NCBI GenBank assembly: GCA_024400775.1
Contig: JAKSMF010000005.1
Coordinates: 1-38,321, forward strand
Reading direction: 5' to 3'
Length of the DNA: 38,321 nucleotides
From: Bacteroidales bacterium
GTDB taxonomy: Bacteria > Bacteroidota > Bacteroidia > Bacteroidales > WCHB1-69
Part shown: one piece after another, positions 19,101-27,693 of the stretch
How the letters are laid out: each line of letters begins with the position of its first letter
Numbering within the stretch: position 1 is the stretch's first letter
Notes under the pieces: model-generated
Databases searched by the model: none
The model's input: only the letters and a program-made list of their open reading frames with translations
Told to the model about the DNA's origin: nothing
Program-made: the position numbers and the translations under genes

Positions 19101-19816
19101 TCAAGGGAACCCATCAATTCGACAGAACCATGGAGGTCTTTAGAGATACCCTTGGTGGTAATAACGGTGAATGAGTTACCGTCGCCATATTCAGCGGGGA
19201 TACCACCCTGGATGAGTTCGACCTGTTCGATAGATGCCATGGAGACACCGCCGGAACCACGGACGACCACACCGTCGATCATTGTTTTCTGACCATCGGC
19301 ACGGTTACCACGAACTGAGTTCATTTTACCATCAATAGAAGTAACACCAGCTGCGGTTGCGATAGCACCGGTAACATCGTGACCAGGCTGCTTACGGACA
19401 GCGTCTGCGTCCAAAGTAGTGGCGGTCGTGGTGTTATCAGCGTTAAAGACCGGTTTGACATACGTTACTTCAAACTGTTCAAGGACATCAGCACCACAGG
19501 AGATTTTGACATTCTCGATATGAGTACTACCGTTAAACGAGATGCCAGTAATTAACTTCTTTCTGCCGCACTGATTAAGTTCTGCATCACACAGCAAATC
19601 GTATGTGCCAGGGGCAACACCGTGGAATTGGTAATTACCTGAGGCATCAGTTGTTGTGTAATCCAGATCGGTTCCTTCTTTCTGAAGGTAAACGTAGATA
19701 AAGGGAAGTGCAGTACCCGTCTGGTCTGTCACCGTACCTTTAAACGTACCTTGGGCGGAAGCGAAGCTGCTAAAAAGGATGACCGCTAGGAGCGTCAAGA
19801 GTAACTTTTTAACCAT
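16109..19816 (-). CDS. TonB-dependent receptor-like protein with N-terminal carboxypeptidase-regulatory domain
   Basis: The 1235-residue outer-membrane protein has a signal peptide (cleavage after SFASA). A carboxypeptidase-regulatory-like beta-sandwich follows at about 22-105 (GTVTDQTGTALPFIYVYL...YQFHGVAPGTYDL). Next is a plug domain at about 120-230, with a DGVVVRGSGG segment, IEQVELIQGGIPAEYG and ITTKG. A very long 22-strand-type barrel ends in GVQFSF with the terminal aromatic residue needed for Bam insertion. I see no clear TonB box. The substrate is unknown. It does not look like a classic SusC: no SusD partner follows, and the next genes are the giant CTD protein and a PorV-like barrel. 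It is the first gene of that operon; an 8-bp inverted repeat lies in its upstream region. Confidence 0.92.
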   Translation of the reverse strand: MVKKLLLTLLAVILFSSFASAQGTFKGTVTDQTGTALPFIYVYLQKEGTDLDYTTTDASGNYQFHGVAPGTYDLLCDAELNQCGRKKLITGISFNGSTHIENVKISCGADVLEQFEVTYVKPVFNADNTTTATTLDADAVRKQPGHDVTGAIATAAGVTSIDGKMNSVRGNRADGQKTMIDGVVVRGSGGVSMASIEQVELIQGGIPAEYGDGNSFTVITTKGISKDLHGSVELMGSLDGYNNFLGSVSLTGPLVKPKVQGQPVRVGFLLTGDISYDKDGAPARGGTWRASDECINNLIQHPYRYSTTEFGAHYSNAEYLAADNFHRQRVRDNAGSLNYLIQGKLDFLLGEHNNVQLSFGGMYEFTRGRNWGTTSALFNAQNNSQSQVSTWRVNARLQHRIPLKSDTGVIKNIMYNINVNFTHYDTWTRDMRHKNNLFDYGHIGYFKTTKAKSFVRDTITIDGITYHDMNILANIYDSIVEYSATPFGNNDASLISNPDLVPYVTTFTDTYSPNVIYDYYGVIPYNKTLYQQFGALLNGDSPDGVYSLYQAPGAVNGSYGISAEDQIGANASLSLTIKDHDIKLGYIFEKRTARSFSVAPYSLWTLMRSSANYHISELDTDNPYLLSDDTVMFDRYFDAEAQTTFDRNLRKSLGLDPNGTDWIDIDNMSPDQFSLSMFSPEELFNGGSTYISYYGYDYTGTKKYTKKTDINDFFNKTDENGDKLYNVGAYEPIYMAMYIQDKFSINTMMFNIGLRVDRFDANQYVLNDPYLFREAYTVKEVRDVYDVASNAEDDWVVYVNQLDKTLDPENANIVAYRSGHNWYDADGAVVTDPSTVLGATGGPILKNELDQTAVSKVEGSAFSKYEPQWSIMPRLSFSFNVSSKSLFYAHYNIITVRPSDLRLDPISYLWVEKLGSQQGNVINNPSLKPSKSIDYEIGFRQAIGENSAISLSAYYSEKRDQVQCYRYTGAYPSTYYSYDNIDFGTVQGFTVGYDLRRTKNVTLRASYTLQFAKGTGSSETSSLAIIASGQPNLRTLTNLSFDQRHKLSANLDYRFGYGTDYDGPTTVKATKDGSKSKEIKWLQNFGINLNFSAGSGLPYSRSSKPYSNIIAAGKSQLSGTINGSNMPWIFQCDLRIDKTFVLGLKKNEDGEATKKAYLNVYLDVMNLFNFKNVIYVYEYTGNADDDGYLTATEYQQQINSQVDVAAFTNYYRMRVADPYNYTMPTRVRLGVQFSF

Positions 19817-19853
19817 ATCAAACTAATTTATATTAAACATTTATTTCACTCTA

Positions 19854-19871
19854 AAATTAGCCCGCTAATTT
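19854..19871. promoter_or_regulatory. Inverted repeat upstream of the surface-protein operon
   Basis: A perfect 8-bp inverted repeat with a 2-base centre (AAATTAGC-CC-GCTAATTT) lies 38-55 bases before the receptor ATG, within or next to the likely promoter. It could be an operator or a short hairpin in the 5' leader. On the minus strand TAATTTTAG, a weak -7 box, overlaps its right arm, with a TTG about 22 bases before it. Confidence 0.4.
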
Positions 19872-19932
19872 ACAAAAAAAACAACGGACCATACCCATAT
19901 ATAAAATATATTTTAAACTTTTTTCTAACTAA

Positions 19933-20337
19933 TTAAAAATCAGGTCTTTTCAAAATTATCGAATAAATAAATCCTTTTTGGATTTCATTCATATCAAATT
20001 GTAAATCAATATTTTTTACTTGCTCATTATCAGCATATTGTTGAGTTTTTTCAACAGTAGAATTTTGAGAAGATTTCGTTTCCGAAAAAAGAGGATGCCC
20101 CTCTTTGTCTAAAGTTTCATATGTAAAAAATTCGGAATTTTTCGGAACATTTTGCGGATTTTCCCGCAAATACGCATTTTCATCACGTTGCTCTGAAGCA
20201 ACATGACGCATGGTCTGACTCCGGGGTTGGGGCACTGTCGGAGGCGATTTTCGGGGAGGTTGTTGCTGCGGCTTTTTCTTTCCAAAAACCAAAGCAACAA
20301 TCAATGACATTACAATACAGAAAAGCAGTCCATTCAT
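19933..20337 (-). CDS. Hypothetical single-pass membrane protein
   Basis: The 134-residue protein has an N-terminal membrane segment (MNGLLFCIVMSLIVALVFG). A basic, proline-rich linker (KKKPQQQPPRKSPPTVPQ) and a polar, mostly unstructured tail follow. I recognise no family. It is transcribed divergently from mutS. A good -7 box, TACTTTTG, lies about 28 bases upstream of its ATG, which supports expression. The distal part may form a small folded patch (NIDLQFDMNEIQKGFIYSIILKRPDF). Confidence 0.65.
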   Translation of the reverse strand: MNGLLFCIVMSLIVALVFGKKKPQQQPPRKSPPTVPQPRSQTMRHVASEQRDENAYLRENPQNVPKNSEFFTYETLDKEGHPLFSETKSSQNSTVEKTQQYADNEQVKNIDLQFDMNEIQKGFIYSIILKRPDF

Positions 20338-20364
20338 TTGTATGCTACATTACAATTTGAGCCG

Positions 20365-20372
20365 CAAAAGTA
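20365..20372 (-). promoter_or_regulatory. -7 promoter box (TACTTTTG) of the small membrane protein gene
   Basis: This is a perfect TAnnTTTG match on the minus strand, in the divergent region shared with mutS. Confidence 0.55.
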
Positions 20373-20419
20373 CAATTTTTTTCACAATTCGCTTCAATGA
20401 TTTTTCAAGAAAAAGTCCG

Positions 20420-20427
20420 TATCTTTG
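20420..20427 (+). promoter_or_regulatory. -7 promoter box (TATCTTTG) of mutS
   Basis: A perfect TAnnTTTG box ends 18 bases before the ATG at 20446. Transcription should begin only about 10 bases before the start codon. The alternative TTG start at 20425 lies inside this box and is therefore ruled out. Confidence 0.65.
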
Positions 20428-20445
20428 CGCCCAAATTCTAAGACT

Positions 20446-23061
20446 ATGGCTAAGCAAAGTGAAACTCCGCTGATGAAGCAGTACAACCAGTTCAAATCCC
20501 AATACCCGGATGCGATTTTACTGTTCAGGGTAGGGGACTTTTACGAGACGTTCGGTGAAGATGCGATCAAGGCATCGCAGATATTGGGGATAGTGCTGAC
20601 GAAGCGGTCGAACGGGGCGGCGGCGGACATGGATTTGGCAGGATTCCCGCACCATGCTATCGACACCTACCTGCCGAAGTTGGTACGTGCCGGTTTGCGC
20701 GTTGCCATCTGCGACCAGTTGGAGGACCCCAAATTGACGAAAACACTGGTAAAGAGAGGCATAACCGAATTAGTTACGCCTGGTATTGCTACCAGTGACA
20801 AGATTTTGGAACAGAAGGAGAACAACTTTTTGGCGGCCATTCATTACGATGAAAAAATCAGCGGCATTGCCTTTGTAGATGCCTCCACGGGCGAGTTTTA
20901 TTTAGCCGAAGGCAATCACGAATACATTGACAAGCTACTGCAGAATTTCAAACCCGCGGAAATGGTGATTCAGAAAGGGAAAACGGCCGATTTCCGCGAA
21001 CATTTCGGCGAAAAAATCCTGTTGACCACCTTCGACGACTGGGTGTTCACCACCGACTACGCGGTACCCTTCCTCACCAAGCATTTTCAGACCAATTCTC
21101 TGAAAGGTTTTGGCATAGACAACCTCAATTACGGCATCATCGCAGCTGGTGCCGCACTGCATTATCTGAGTGAAACGCAGAACCATAAAATACAGCATAT
21201 CAACAAACTGAATCGTATTGAAGAGGAACTGTACGTATGGCTCGACCGCTTCACCATTCGGAACTTGGAATTGATACATTCGCCGAATGAAAATGCCGTG
21301 ACTTTGCTACAGATTTTGGACCAAACCCTCACCCCGATGGGCGGGCGTCTGCTCAAAAAATGGATTCTGATGCCGTTGAAAGAAAAGGCGCTCATCGAGG
21401 AGAGACTTTCAGCCGTGCAGTACTTCATTGATAACGAAGAATTTAAGAATGATTCCGAAGCGAATATCCGAAGCATCGGTGACGTGGAGCGAATCGGGTC
21501 AAAAATTGCGACTGGGAAAATCAATCCGCGCGAAATGCTGCAGTTAGCTAAAGCGCTGCGCGCCATCGAAAAGCTGCAACAGTTGTGCAAACAACAAAAA
21601 CAGCCCGTTTTCCAGAAAATGGCTGAACAATTGAATCCGTGTCAGACCATTCGGCAACGCATTGAAAATGAGATAAATGAAGATGCACCGATAGCTTTGA
21701 ACAAAGGACGCGTGTTCAATCGCGGCGTGGATGAAGAGTTGGATGAACTGAATGCTCTGGCTACCAACAGCAAAAATATTTTGGCCGAAATTCAGCAGAG
21801 AGAATCCGTCAATACCGGCATCCCCTCTTTGAAAATCGGCTTCAACAACGTGTTTGGTTACTACATTGAGGTGACGAACGCGCACAAAAGCAAAGTTCCC
21901 GCAGAATGGATTCGAAAACAGACACTTACCAACGGCGAACGCTACATAACGGAAGAGCTGAAAGAGTTGGAAAGCAAGATTTTAGGCGCCGAAGACAAGA
22001 TATTGAACATCGAATCGCGCTTATACAACGAACTTGTTTTAGCCCTCATGGACTACATCCCGATGATTCAGTTGAATGCACGGCTGGTGGCGCGCATGGA
22101 TGTGTTGGAATGTTTTGCAAGTATCTCCGAATCAAACAATTACACACGCCCTGTAATCGATGACGGAACAGCTATCGACATTAAGGGCGGGCGACATCCA
22201 GTGATTGAAACGCAGCTTCCGCCGGGCGAGCCGTACATCTCCAACGATGTCTATCTGGATAACGAACAACAGCAAATCGTCATCATTACGGGTCCCAATA
22301 TGTCCGGTAAATCAGCACTTTTGCGACAAACGGCGCTCATCGTGTTGATGGCGCAAATGGGCTGTTTCGTCCCTGCGCAGCAGGCGCACATCGGCATCAT
22401 CGACAAGATTTTCACACGCGTCGGAGCTTCCGACAACATTTCCACCGGCGAATCCACTTTTATGGTGGAAATGAACGAGACGGCCAGCATTCTGAACAAC
22501 GTATCCAACCGGAGCTTGGTGCTTTTGGATGAAATCGGCAGAGGAACAAGCACTTACGACGGCGTTTCCATAGCTTGGTCAATTGCCGAATACCTACATG
22601 AGCACCCGAATTATCGTGCGAAAGTGCTGTTCGCCACGCACTACCATGAACTGAACGACATGGCCAGACAATTCCCACGCATCAAAAACTACCACGTCAC
22701 CGTGAAAGAAATCAACAATAAGATTCTGTTTTTGAGAAAGTTAGAAGAGGGTGGGAGCGAACACAGCTTCGGTATTCACGTGGCGCGAATGGCAGGCATG
22801 CCCAGTAGCGTCTTGAAACGAGCCGAAGAAGTTCTCAAACAATTGGAAAGCAACCATGACAACAAGGTGGAAAAACACATCGAAAAGAAAACCGATCCAG
22901 GTTACCAGCTGAGTTTCATTGCCTTGGATGACCCGCTGTTGCTCGATATCAAAGACCAAATCGTAGATTTGGATATCAACTCACTCACACCGGTAGAAGC
23001 ATTGATGAAATTGAACGACATCAAGAGCCTGCTGGTTAAGGACAAGAAAGGCAAAAAATAG
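20446..23061 (+). CDS. mutS: DNA mismatch repair protein MutS
   Basis: MutS recognises mismatches and small loops in duplex DNA and recruits MutL. The protein has 871 residues from the ATG at 20446. The mismatch-reading Phe-x-Glu motif is GDFYETF (Phe32, Glu34). The connector, lever and clamp domains follow. The ATPase contains Walker [10 protein letters not shown] (about 615-623), [11 protein letters not shown], Walker [15 protein letters not shown] (about 693) and the ATHYHEL histidine motif. The C-terminus has the small helical dimer domain ([18 protein letters not shown]). Length and motifs are those of MutS1. It is the only plus-strand gene in the first 32 kb and faces the MbnP gene with a 19-base gap and no obvious terminator. 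Confidence 0.97.
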   Translation: MAKQSETPLMKQYNQFKSQYPDAILLFRVGDFYETFGEDAIKASQILGIVLTKRSNGAAADMDLAGFPHHAIDTYLPKLVRAGLRVAICDQLEDPKLTKTLVKRGITELVTPGIATSDKILEQKENNFLAAIHYDEKISGIAFVDASTGEFYLAEGNHEYIDKLLQNFKPAEMVIQKGKTADFREHFGEKILLTTFDDWVFTTDYAVPFLTKHFQTNSLKGFGIDNLNYGIIAAGAALHYLSETQNHKIQHINKLNRIEEELYVWLDRFTIRNLELIHSPNENAVTLLQILDQTLTPMGGRLLKKWILMPLKEKALIEERLSAVQYFIDNEEFKNDSEANIRSIGDVERIGSKIATGKINPREMLQLAKALRAIEKLQQLCKQQKQPVFQKMAEQLNPCQTIRQRIENEINEDAPIALNKGRVFNRGVDEELDELNALATNSKNILAEIQQRESVNTGIPSLKIGFNNVFGYYIEVTNAHKSKVPAEWIRKQTLTNGERYITEELKELESKILGAEDKILNIESRLYNELVLALMDYIPMIQLNARLVARMDVLECFASISESNNYTRPVIDDGTAIDIKGGRHPVIETQLPPGEPYISNDVYLDNEQQQIVIITGPNMSGKSALLRQTALIVLMAQMGCFVPAQQAHIGIIDKIFTRVGASDNISTGESTFMVEMNETASILNNVSNRSLVLLDEIGRGTSTYDGVSIAWSIAEYLHEHPNYRAKVLFATHYHELNDMARQFPRIKNYHVTVKEINNKILFLRKLEEGGSEHSFGIHVARMAGMPSSVLKRAEEVLKQLESNHDNKVEKHIEKKTDPGYQLSFIALDDPLLLDIKDQIVDLDINSLTPVEALMKLNDIKSLLVKDKKGKK

Positions 23062-23080
23062 CGTAATTGGGTTTGTGCTT

Positions 23081-23845
23081 TCAACGAACAGAAAACACGG
23101 ATTTTCCATTTTCGCGCAGCAGCTGTTGCGCGGCCTGATTCTGCATTATACTGCCGCCAAATTCGTCCAAATCAAATACGTTAGGATTTGAAAACCACTC
23201 ATTTACATTCATAACCAACTGAAGTCCGGAGAGGGCTTCCCTATCAATCGCGAATGAGTTCAACGGAAGTGAGACTGTGAAAAAATTTGGCACAAATGAA
23301 GTGATTTCTCCTTGGTCATAAATCTGCCCGATTCCGGTGTGCAGATTGAACATTTTTACGGTGTCATTCGCGGCCAACCAAGTGCCATTTATTTGCATAT
23401 AGTGATAGCCGCCACCCAAAACATCAGGCCAGGCCATATTGTTTTCGGGCGGATTCACAAAGTAACCCGTAACATTTTGCTCCGGGAGCAAGCCGAAAAC
23501 AAAAGTAATGCTATCGTACTGTCCTTCAATAAGATTCTTCACATTCCAATCAAAAGTGGAAGGGATATTGGAATCAAAATAGTGGATTCCGTCATCAGTA
23601 GCCACCTTGACTTTTTCGCCAGAATGAGTTATAAAAGCGACATCAGAGATAAAGAATTTGACCTCGTCAATCTTGTAACGATTACCAGCAACATTCTGAT
23701 AGTCAGATAAATGATAACGAACATCGTCTCCATCCACCTGAATAGCGAAATGGATGGAGGCATCTCCGTAGAACTCCTTTTTAGTGCAAGCGGAAAAAAG
23801 GAGAATCAGGGCGAAAAAAACCGGGAAACGGTGTAATACTACCAT
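23081..23845 (-). CDS. MbnP-like lipoprotein
   Basis: The 254-residue protein has a lipoprotein signal (LLFSAC, Cys20). The mature domain matches the MbnP family as I know it: an extended beta-rich start (SIHFAIQVDGDDV), a FVFGLLPEQNV block, then PPENNMAWPDVLGGGYHYMQINGTW and FNLHTG. MbnP proteins are periplasmic and occur beside the di-heme protein MbnH in methanobactin copper systems. In Bacteroidota they are common without methanobactin genes, and no MbnH is visible here. Copper binding is therefore only a suggestion. It overlaps the preceding DUF4468 gene by 7 bases, so the two are translated together. Confidence 0.75.
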   Translation of the reverse strand: MVVLHRFPVFFALILLFSACTKKEFYGDASIHFAIQVDGDDVRYHLSDYQNVAGNRYKIDEVKFFISDVAFITHSGEKVKVATDDGIHYFDSNIPSTFDWNVKNLIEGQYDSITFVFGLLPEQNVTGYFVNPPENNMAWPDVLGGGYHYMQINGTWLAANDTVKMFNLHTGIGQIYDQGEITSFVPNFFTVSLPLNSFAIDREALSGLQLVMNVNEWFSNPNVFDLDEFGGSIMQNQAAQQLLRENGKSVFSVR

Positions 23846-24396
23846 TCGTCTTCTTTAGCGGCTGTAGGCTGCATTCCGTCAACCAAAGAGGACAAAAGGG
23901 CCTGAATTTGTTCATCGACTTCCTGCAAATTGAGATAACATTCCGGATCCCATTTAGTATCTTCGGGATTCATCCATTTTTCGATGGGGCAAGCAGCCGC
24001 GGCTTTCTCATTGAAATCGGTAATCGTATAGCGATAGCGGCCCTCTCTACATTGGAGCGTAAAGTTGTAATATACAACGTTTTTCGTCAGTTTACTTCCA
24101 TCTTTCTGATGTGAGTATATGCGGACGGAGCCTCTCATTTTGATCACAAAATTAGCATCATCCTGCGAGCGAATGACTTCAGACGGATTGTGATAGAAAG
24201 ATTTGGCCCATTTGAGCGCGCGGTCATACAGTTCTTTGGCAGTGCCATTTTCCTGGATAACCTCCTGATATGTAATCAATTGCGTTTCCTCATCTATCGG
24301 CATATCCGGCGGAGGAGTCGTAGTGGTGTTTTTCTTTTGTGCGAAGCCCAACATGGCTACCGACAATAACAGAACAAGAAGGGATAAACGTTTCAT
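23839..24396 (-). CDS. DUF4468 domain-containing exported protein
   Basis: The 185-residue protein has a signal peptide (cleavage after AMLGFAQ, about residue 20) and a T/P-rich linker. A DUF4468-like domain follows, with ITYQEVIQENGTAKELYDRALKW near its start and YYNFTLQCREGRYRYTITDF in the strand region. The family has a TBP-like fold and is widespread in Bacteroidota without known function. Its stop overlaps the MbnP gene start, and 72 bases separate it from the outer-membrane protein gene upstream, where I see no good promoter box. The pairing with MbnP is the only functional hint. Confidence 0.8.
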   Translation of the reverse strand: MKRLSLLVLLLSVAMLGFAQKKNTTTTPPPDMPIDEETQLITYQEVIQENGTAKELYDRALKWAKSFYHNPSEVIRSQDDANFVIKMRGSVRIYSHQKDGSKLTKNVVYYNFTLQCREGRYRYTITDFNEKAAAACPIEKWMNPEDTKWDPECYLNLQEVDEQIQALLSSLVDGMQPTAAKEDEW

Positions 24397-24468
24397 AATA
24401 TTGTGGATTAATGGGTTACAAATTAAAGCGCAAAAACGGGTGTTCAGACCGAATGTATTGACAAAAGT

Positions 24469-25110
24469 TTACCAATAGAGCAATGCGATTTTGACACCGA
24501 CAAAATGATAAAACATATTTTTCGTACGATTGGTAGTTACTTGTGAATAATCAAAATCCGTATTGTGCTCTTCTACAGAGTATTGAATGGTAGAATACTG
24601 CATCTTGTAATCAGCGGCGAACATGATATAGAGTTGGTCTTTAATGCGAACTTTGGCACCGATGCCGGAATTGATGTACCAACCCGGTTTAGCGCCATAG
24701 ATCACCTTCGTCATTTTTTCCGGTTTGGAAGAGACATACCATTTAAAGGAGTAGCCTGCATTGAGATACCAGTGGGGGGTGACGAAATAGTCCATGAAAT
24801 CGATGCCAAGGTGAACGGCGACGGGAATAAAAGCCGTTTTTTTCCAAATATTCAGCCCCAAATCAACACCCAAGTCAACATAAGGATTGAATTGGAAGGC
24901 GAGCTCCTGATCGACGCAAAAATTCGGAAGTTTGTTGGCCAAATGACGCCCCCCGAATTCCAAATCCCCGACACCCGCATTGAAGGCGATGCCGGTTTGG
25001 TAAACGAAATGGGAGTTGTAATGTTTGGTGTGCATCATATTTTGAGCACTCAGACCCATAAAGGTGCAGAGTGACAAAATAGCAGAAAAAATGAAAACTT
25101 TCTTCATCAT
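24469..25110 (-). CDS. Outer-membrane beta-barrel protein
   Basis: The 213-residue protein has a signal peptide (cleavage near GLSAQ). Alternating amphipathic strands follow (YVDLGVDLGLNIW, AFIPVAVHLGIDFM, WYLNAGYSFKWYV) and it ends in KIALLYW with a terminal aromatic residue. That is an OmpW/OmpA-type small barrel of about eight strands. The function is unknown. It starts 3 bases after the recN stop and is the last gene of the comEC-recN operon. A tandem Met start (25110 or 25107) is possible. Confidence 0.8.
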   Translation of the reverse strand: MMKKVFIFSAILSLCTFMGLSAQNMMHTKHYNSHFVYQTGIAFNAGVGDLEFGGRHLANKLPNFCVDQELAFQFNPYVDLGVDLGLNIWKKTAFIPVAVHLGIDFMDYFVTPHWYLNAGYSFKWYVSSKPEKMTKVIYGAKPGWYINSGIGAKVRIKDQLYIMFAADYKMQYSTIQYSVEEHNTDFDYSQVTTNRTKNMFYHFVGVKIALLYW

Positions 25111-25113
25111 AAG

Positions 25114-26769
25114 TTATTGTTCTATAAGTTCTTGCGCTGCTTTTAGAGCAGAATCGCCCCATTTGGCACCGCTCATCATTTTAGCGATTTCAACGATACG
25201 TTCATTCGCCGAAAGCTTCTTCACCTGCGTGTGGCTGGTATCACCAACGTTATCCTTAAACACTTGATAGTGAGATGTTCCCGTCGCTGCAATTTGCGGA
25301 AGATGGGTAATGACCAACAACTGCCGTTTTTGAGCCATTTGCTTCATCAAAGCAGCAACCTTTCCCGCCATTTCACCAGAAATACCCACGTCGATTTCAT
25401 CAAAAACGACCGTAGGTAGTACGGAATGATCTGATAGAGTGGATTTTACGGAAAGCATGATTCGTGAAATCTCGCCGCCTGAAGCTGATTTTTCAAGTGG
25501 AGCTACAGGCACACCCTTATTGGCAGAGAAAAGAAATTGAATATCATCTATGCCAAAATTATTCAGAATATCGCGCTGTTCGATATTGATAACGAACTGT
25601 GCATCAGGCATTCCCAAAAGAACGATATTCTTCAAAATGTCGTTCTGCAAACCTTTTGCCGCAGAAATTCTTTCTTTATGCAATTTCTGAGCCATAGTCA
25701 ATGCGGAAGTCCGCAATTGCTGCAATTCCGCTTCCAAGGTAGAAACACTTTGCTCGTCAGTAGAATAAGCCGTAATTTCCTCTAATACAGCGATTTTCTT
25801 TTCAATAAGCTGCGCGACCGAAGTGACATGATGCTTTTGTTCCAAGCCGTAAAGCAAGTCGAGGCGTTGGCGCATCCGTTCCAACTCGTCGGGGGCAAAT
25901 TCTATCTTGTCAGACAAAGAAGAGACATCCGAAACGATGTCTTTCAAATCGATATAGTTGGATTCAATACGGGAATTAAGTTCTTCAATATCAGAACGAT
26001 ATAATGAAATTTCCGAACTTAACGATTTGGCATCACGGAGAGCGTTCAAGGCGGCGTTATCGGATTCCGAAAGCAACTGCGAAATCTGAAATAGATTCGC
26101 CTTGATTGTTTCAGTATGTGTCAGAAAATCAACATTTTGCTCTAATTCTTCCTGTTCGTTTTCCTGCAGTCTTGCCTGTTCCAACTCATTATATACAAAC
26201 TGAAGAAAATCCTGCTTTTCAGCTCTTGCTTTTTGCGCATTACGCAAATCGTCAAGATGCTTTTCGCAAGTTTTCATTTTTTCCAGAACAGATTGATAAT
26301 TAACTACTTCATTTCTGATTCCTGCATAAAAATCAACGACATCTGTCCTAAAATCTGCATTTTGGAACAAAAGATTTTGATGCTGAGAATGGATATCGAT
26401 CAGTTGTGAAGCGAACTCTTTCAGAATGGGAAGAGTGACGGGGGTATCGTTGATAAAGGCGCGGCTTTTACCGCTAACCGCAATTTCTCTACGGACGACT
26501 GTAGATTCTTGATAATCAAGATTATTCTCTTCAAAAAAGGAGGATAAATCCTGCGACGAAATATCAAAAACAGCCTCAACAACGCACTTTTCAGAATGAT
26601 TGAAAAGAATGGATGTGTCGGCGCGATTACCCAAAATCAGCGAAAGTGCGCCCATGATGATGGACTTACCGGCACCGGTTTCACCAGTAATGACGGTCAT
26701 CCCCTGATCAAATTGGATTTGAAGAGAGGCGATAAGCGCATAATTTTGGATATACAACGAACTGAGCAT
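25114..26769 (-). CDS. recN: DNA repair protein RecN
   Basis: RecN is an SMC-like ATPase that helps repair double-strand breaks. The 551-residue protein has the N-terminal Walker A GETGAGKS (29-36), LIDIHSQHQNLL (Q-loop region), a long coiled-coil middle, the signature ASGGEISR, Walker B TVVFDEIDVGISG, and LVITHLPQIAA. Length and order are standard. It lies 3 bases after the DUF4835 gene and before an outer-membrane protein gene, in the order usual for Bacteroidota. Confidence 0.97.
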   Translation of the reverse strand: MLSSLYIQNYALIASLQIQFDQGMTVITGETGAGKSIIMGALSLILGNRADTSILFNHSEKCVVEAVFDISSQDLSSFFEENNLDYQESTVVRREIAVSGKSRAFINDTPVTLPILKEFASQLIDIHSQHQNLLFQNADFRTDVVDFYAGIRNEVVNYQSVLEKMKTCEKHLDDLRNAQKARAEKQDFLQFVYNELEQARLQENEQEELEQNVDFLTHTETIKANLFQISQLLSESDNAALNALRDAKSLSSEISLYRSDIEELNSRIESNYIDLKDIVSDVSSLSDKIEFAPDELERMRQRLDLLYGLEQKHHVTSVAQLIEKKIAVLEEITAYSTDEQSVSTLEAELQQLRTSALTMAQKLHKERISAAKGLQNDILKNIVLLGMPDAQFVINIEQRDILNNFGIDDIQFLFSANKGVPVAPLEKSASGGEISRIMLSVKSTLSDHSVLPTVVFDEIDVGISGEMAGKVAALMKQMAQKRQLLVITHLPQIAATGTSHYQVFKDNVGDTSHTQVKKLSANERIVEIAKMMSGAKWGDSALKAAQELIEQ

Positions 26770-26772
26770 AAG

Positions 26773-27672
26773 CTAGTTTGCTTGGTTAATCGCATTATAT
26801 TTAGCCGAATTGGCGGGGTCGATCTGCTTCATCAGACGAATGACTTCCGTTTTTTCGACAGGAGTCGCTTCCTTGAAAATATTCACAATTTCATCCGCTT
26901 TTGCCTGAACAACGATTTGTACGATGTAAATATTTGATTTTTGGGAATTTACCTTATTCAAATCGCGAATTGCATCCAAAACTGAAGCTCTACCGACATC
27001 CACAGATTCGGACATCATATCCAGCCCAAGTCGATGGTATTTATAAAAGAAATCATGAATTTTGCTGTACGTGGGGTTGGTAAGATTCTCAATAATCCAA
27101 TAACGGTTACGCTGGCCCGTTTCGTACGATTTCCAGCCCGGCTCCGGAGCATTCTGACAAGCATTCACAACTCCCTGAGCCAGATTGAAATAGGCATTTC
27201 CACCATTCAAAGAAAAGGTGTCAAAATCCAATCCCAGGAAAAGGTTTAGGTAGAAAGCGATGAGCGAAGTCAACTGCGATAAATTACTATTTTCGGCATA
27301 TTCCAGCGGCGCGCCTTCTTCGTAGGTGAATTTCACGCTTTTGTCTTGGAAATTAAGCACTGGCGATTTGTAATTCGTATTATAAATGGGTCTTTGCAGC
27401 TGAATCGTCATCGTTCCGGTATAGGTATCACCAGCAGCTTCAGAAAGGTTAATCATGATGGCGCATTCAATACGTTCATTGGTTTTCAATGTATATTGGC
27501 ACCATTTACGATCATTCACGAACTTGTAGAGTTCCTGCTGTAACGTATTGAATTTGTTTCTATTAGAACCCGCGATTTGCGAGGAATTAATAGAGAGCTG
27601 ACATTGGAAGTCCTGCGCGTGAAGAGCGAAAAGCATAACGAACAGGAGTAAAAAAGTGCCAATTTTTTTCAT
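26773..27672 (-). CDS. DUF4835 family protein (possible T9SS-associated PorD)
   Basis: The protein has 299 residues from the ATG at 27672; the in-frame TTG at 27678 is less likely. The signal peptide is cleaved after FALHAQ. DUF4835 features are the FQCQLSINSSQIAGSN start, a FVNDRKW motif, LNFLGLD-like LNLFLGLDFDTFSL and GWKSYE. The family is specific to Bacteroidota and is almost always found between coaBC and recN. I recall some annotations naming it PorD, a T9SS protein, but I cannot confirm that from sequence. It would be the only T9SS-machinery candidate here besides the PorV-like barrel. Confidence 0.85.
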   Translation of the reverse strand: MKKIGTFLLLFVMLFALHAQDFQCQLSINSSQIAGSNRNKFNTLQQELYKFVNDRKWCQYTLKTNERIECAIMINLSEAAGDTYTGTMTIQLQRPIYNTNYKSPVLNFQDKSVKFTYEEGAPLEYAENSNLSQLTSLIAFYLNLFLGLDFDTFSLNGGNAYFNLAQGVVNACQNAPEPGWKSYETGQRNRYWIIENLTNPTYSKIHDFFYKYHRLGLDMMSESVDVGRASVLDAIRDLNKVNSQKSNIYIVQIVVQAKADEIVNIFKEATPVEKTEVIRLMKQIDPANSAKYNAINQAN

Positions 27673-27693
27673 GAGCAAATTGATGATAAAGTT

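Noticed and set aside
20425..20445. TTG start adding seven residues to MutS
   Set aside because: It lies within the -7 promoter box and would precede the transcription start; the ATG at 20446 fits the family.
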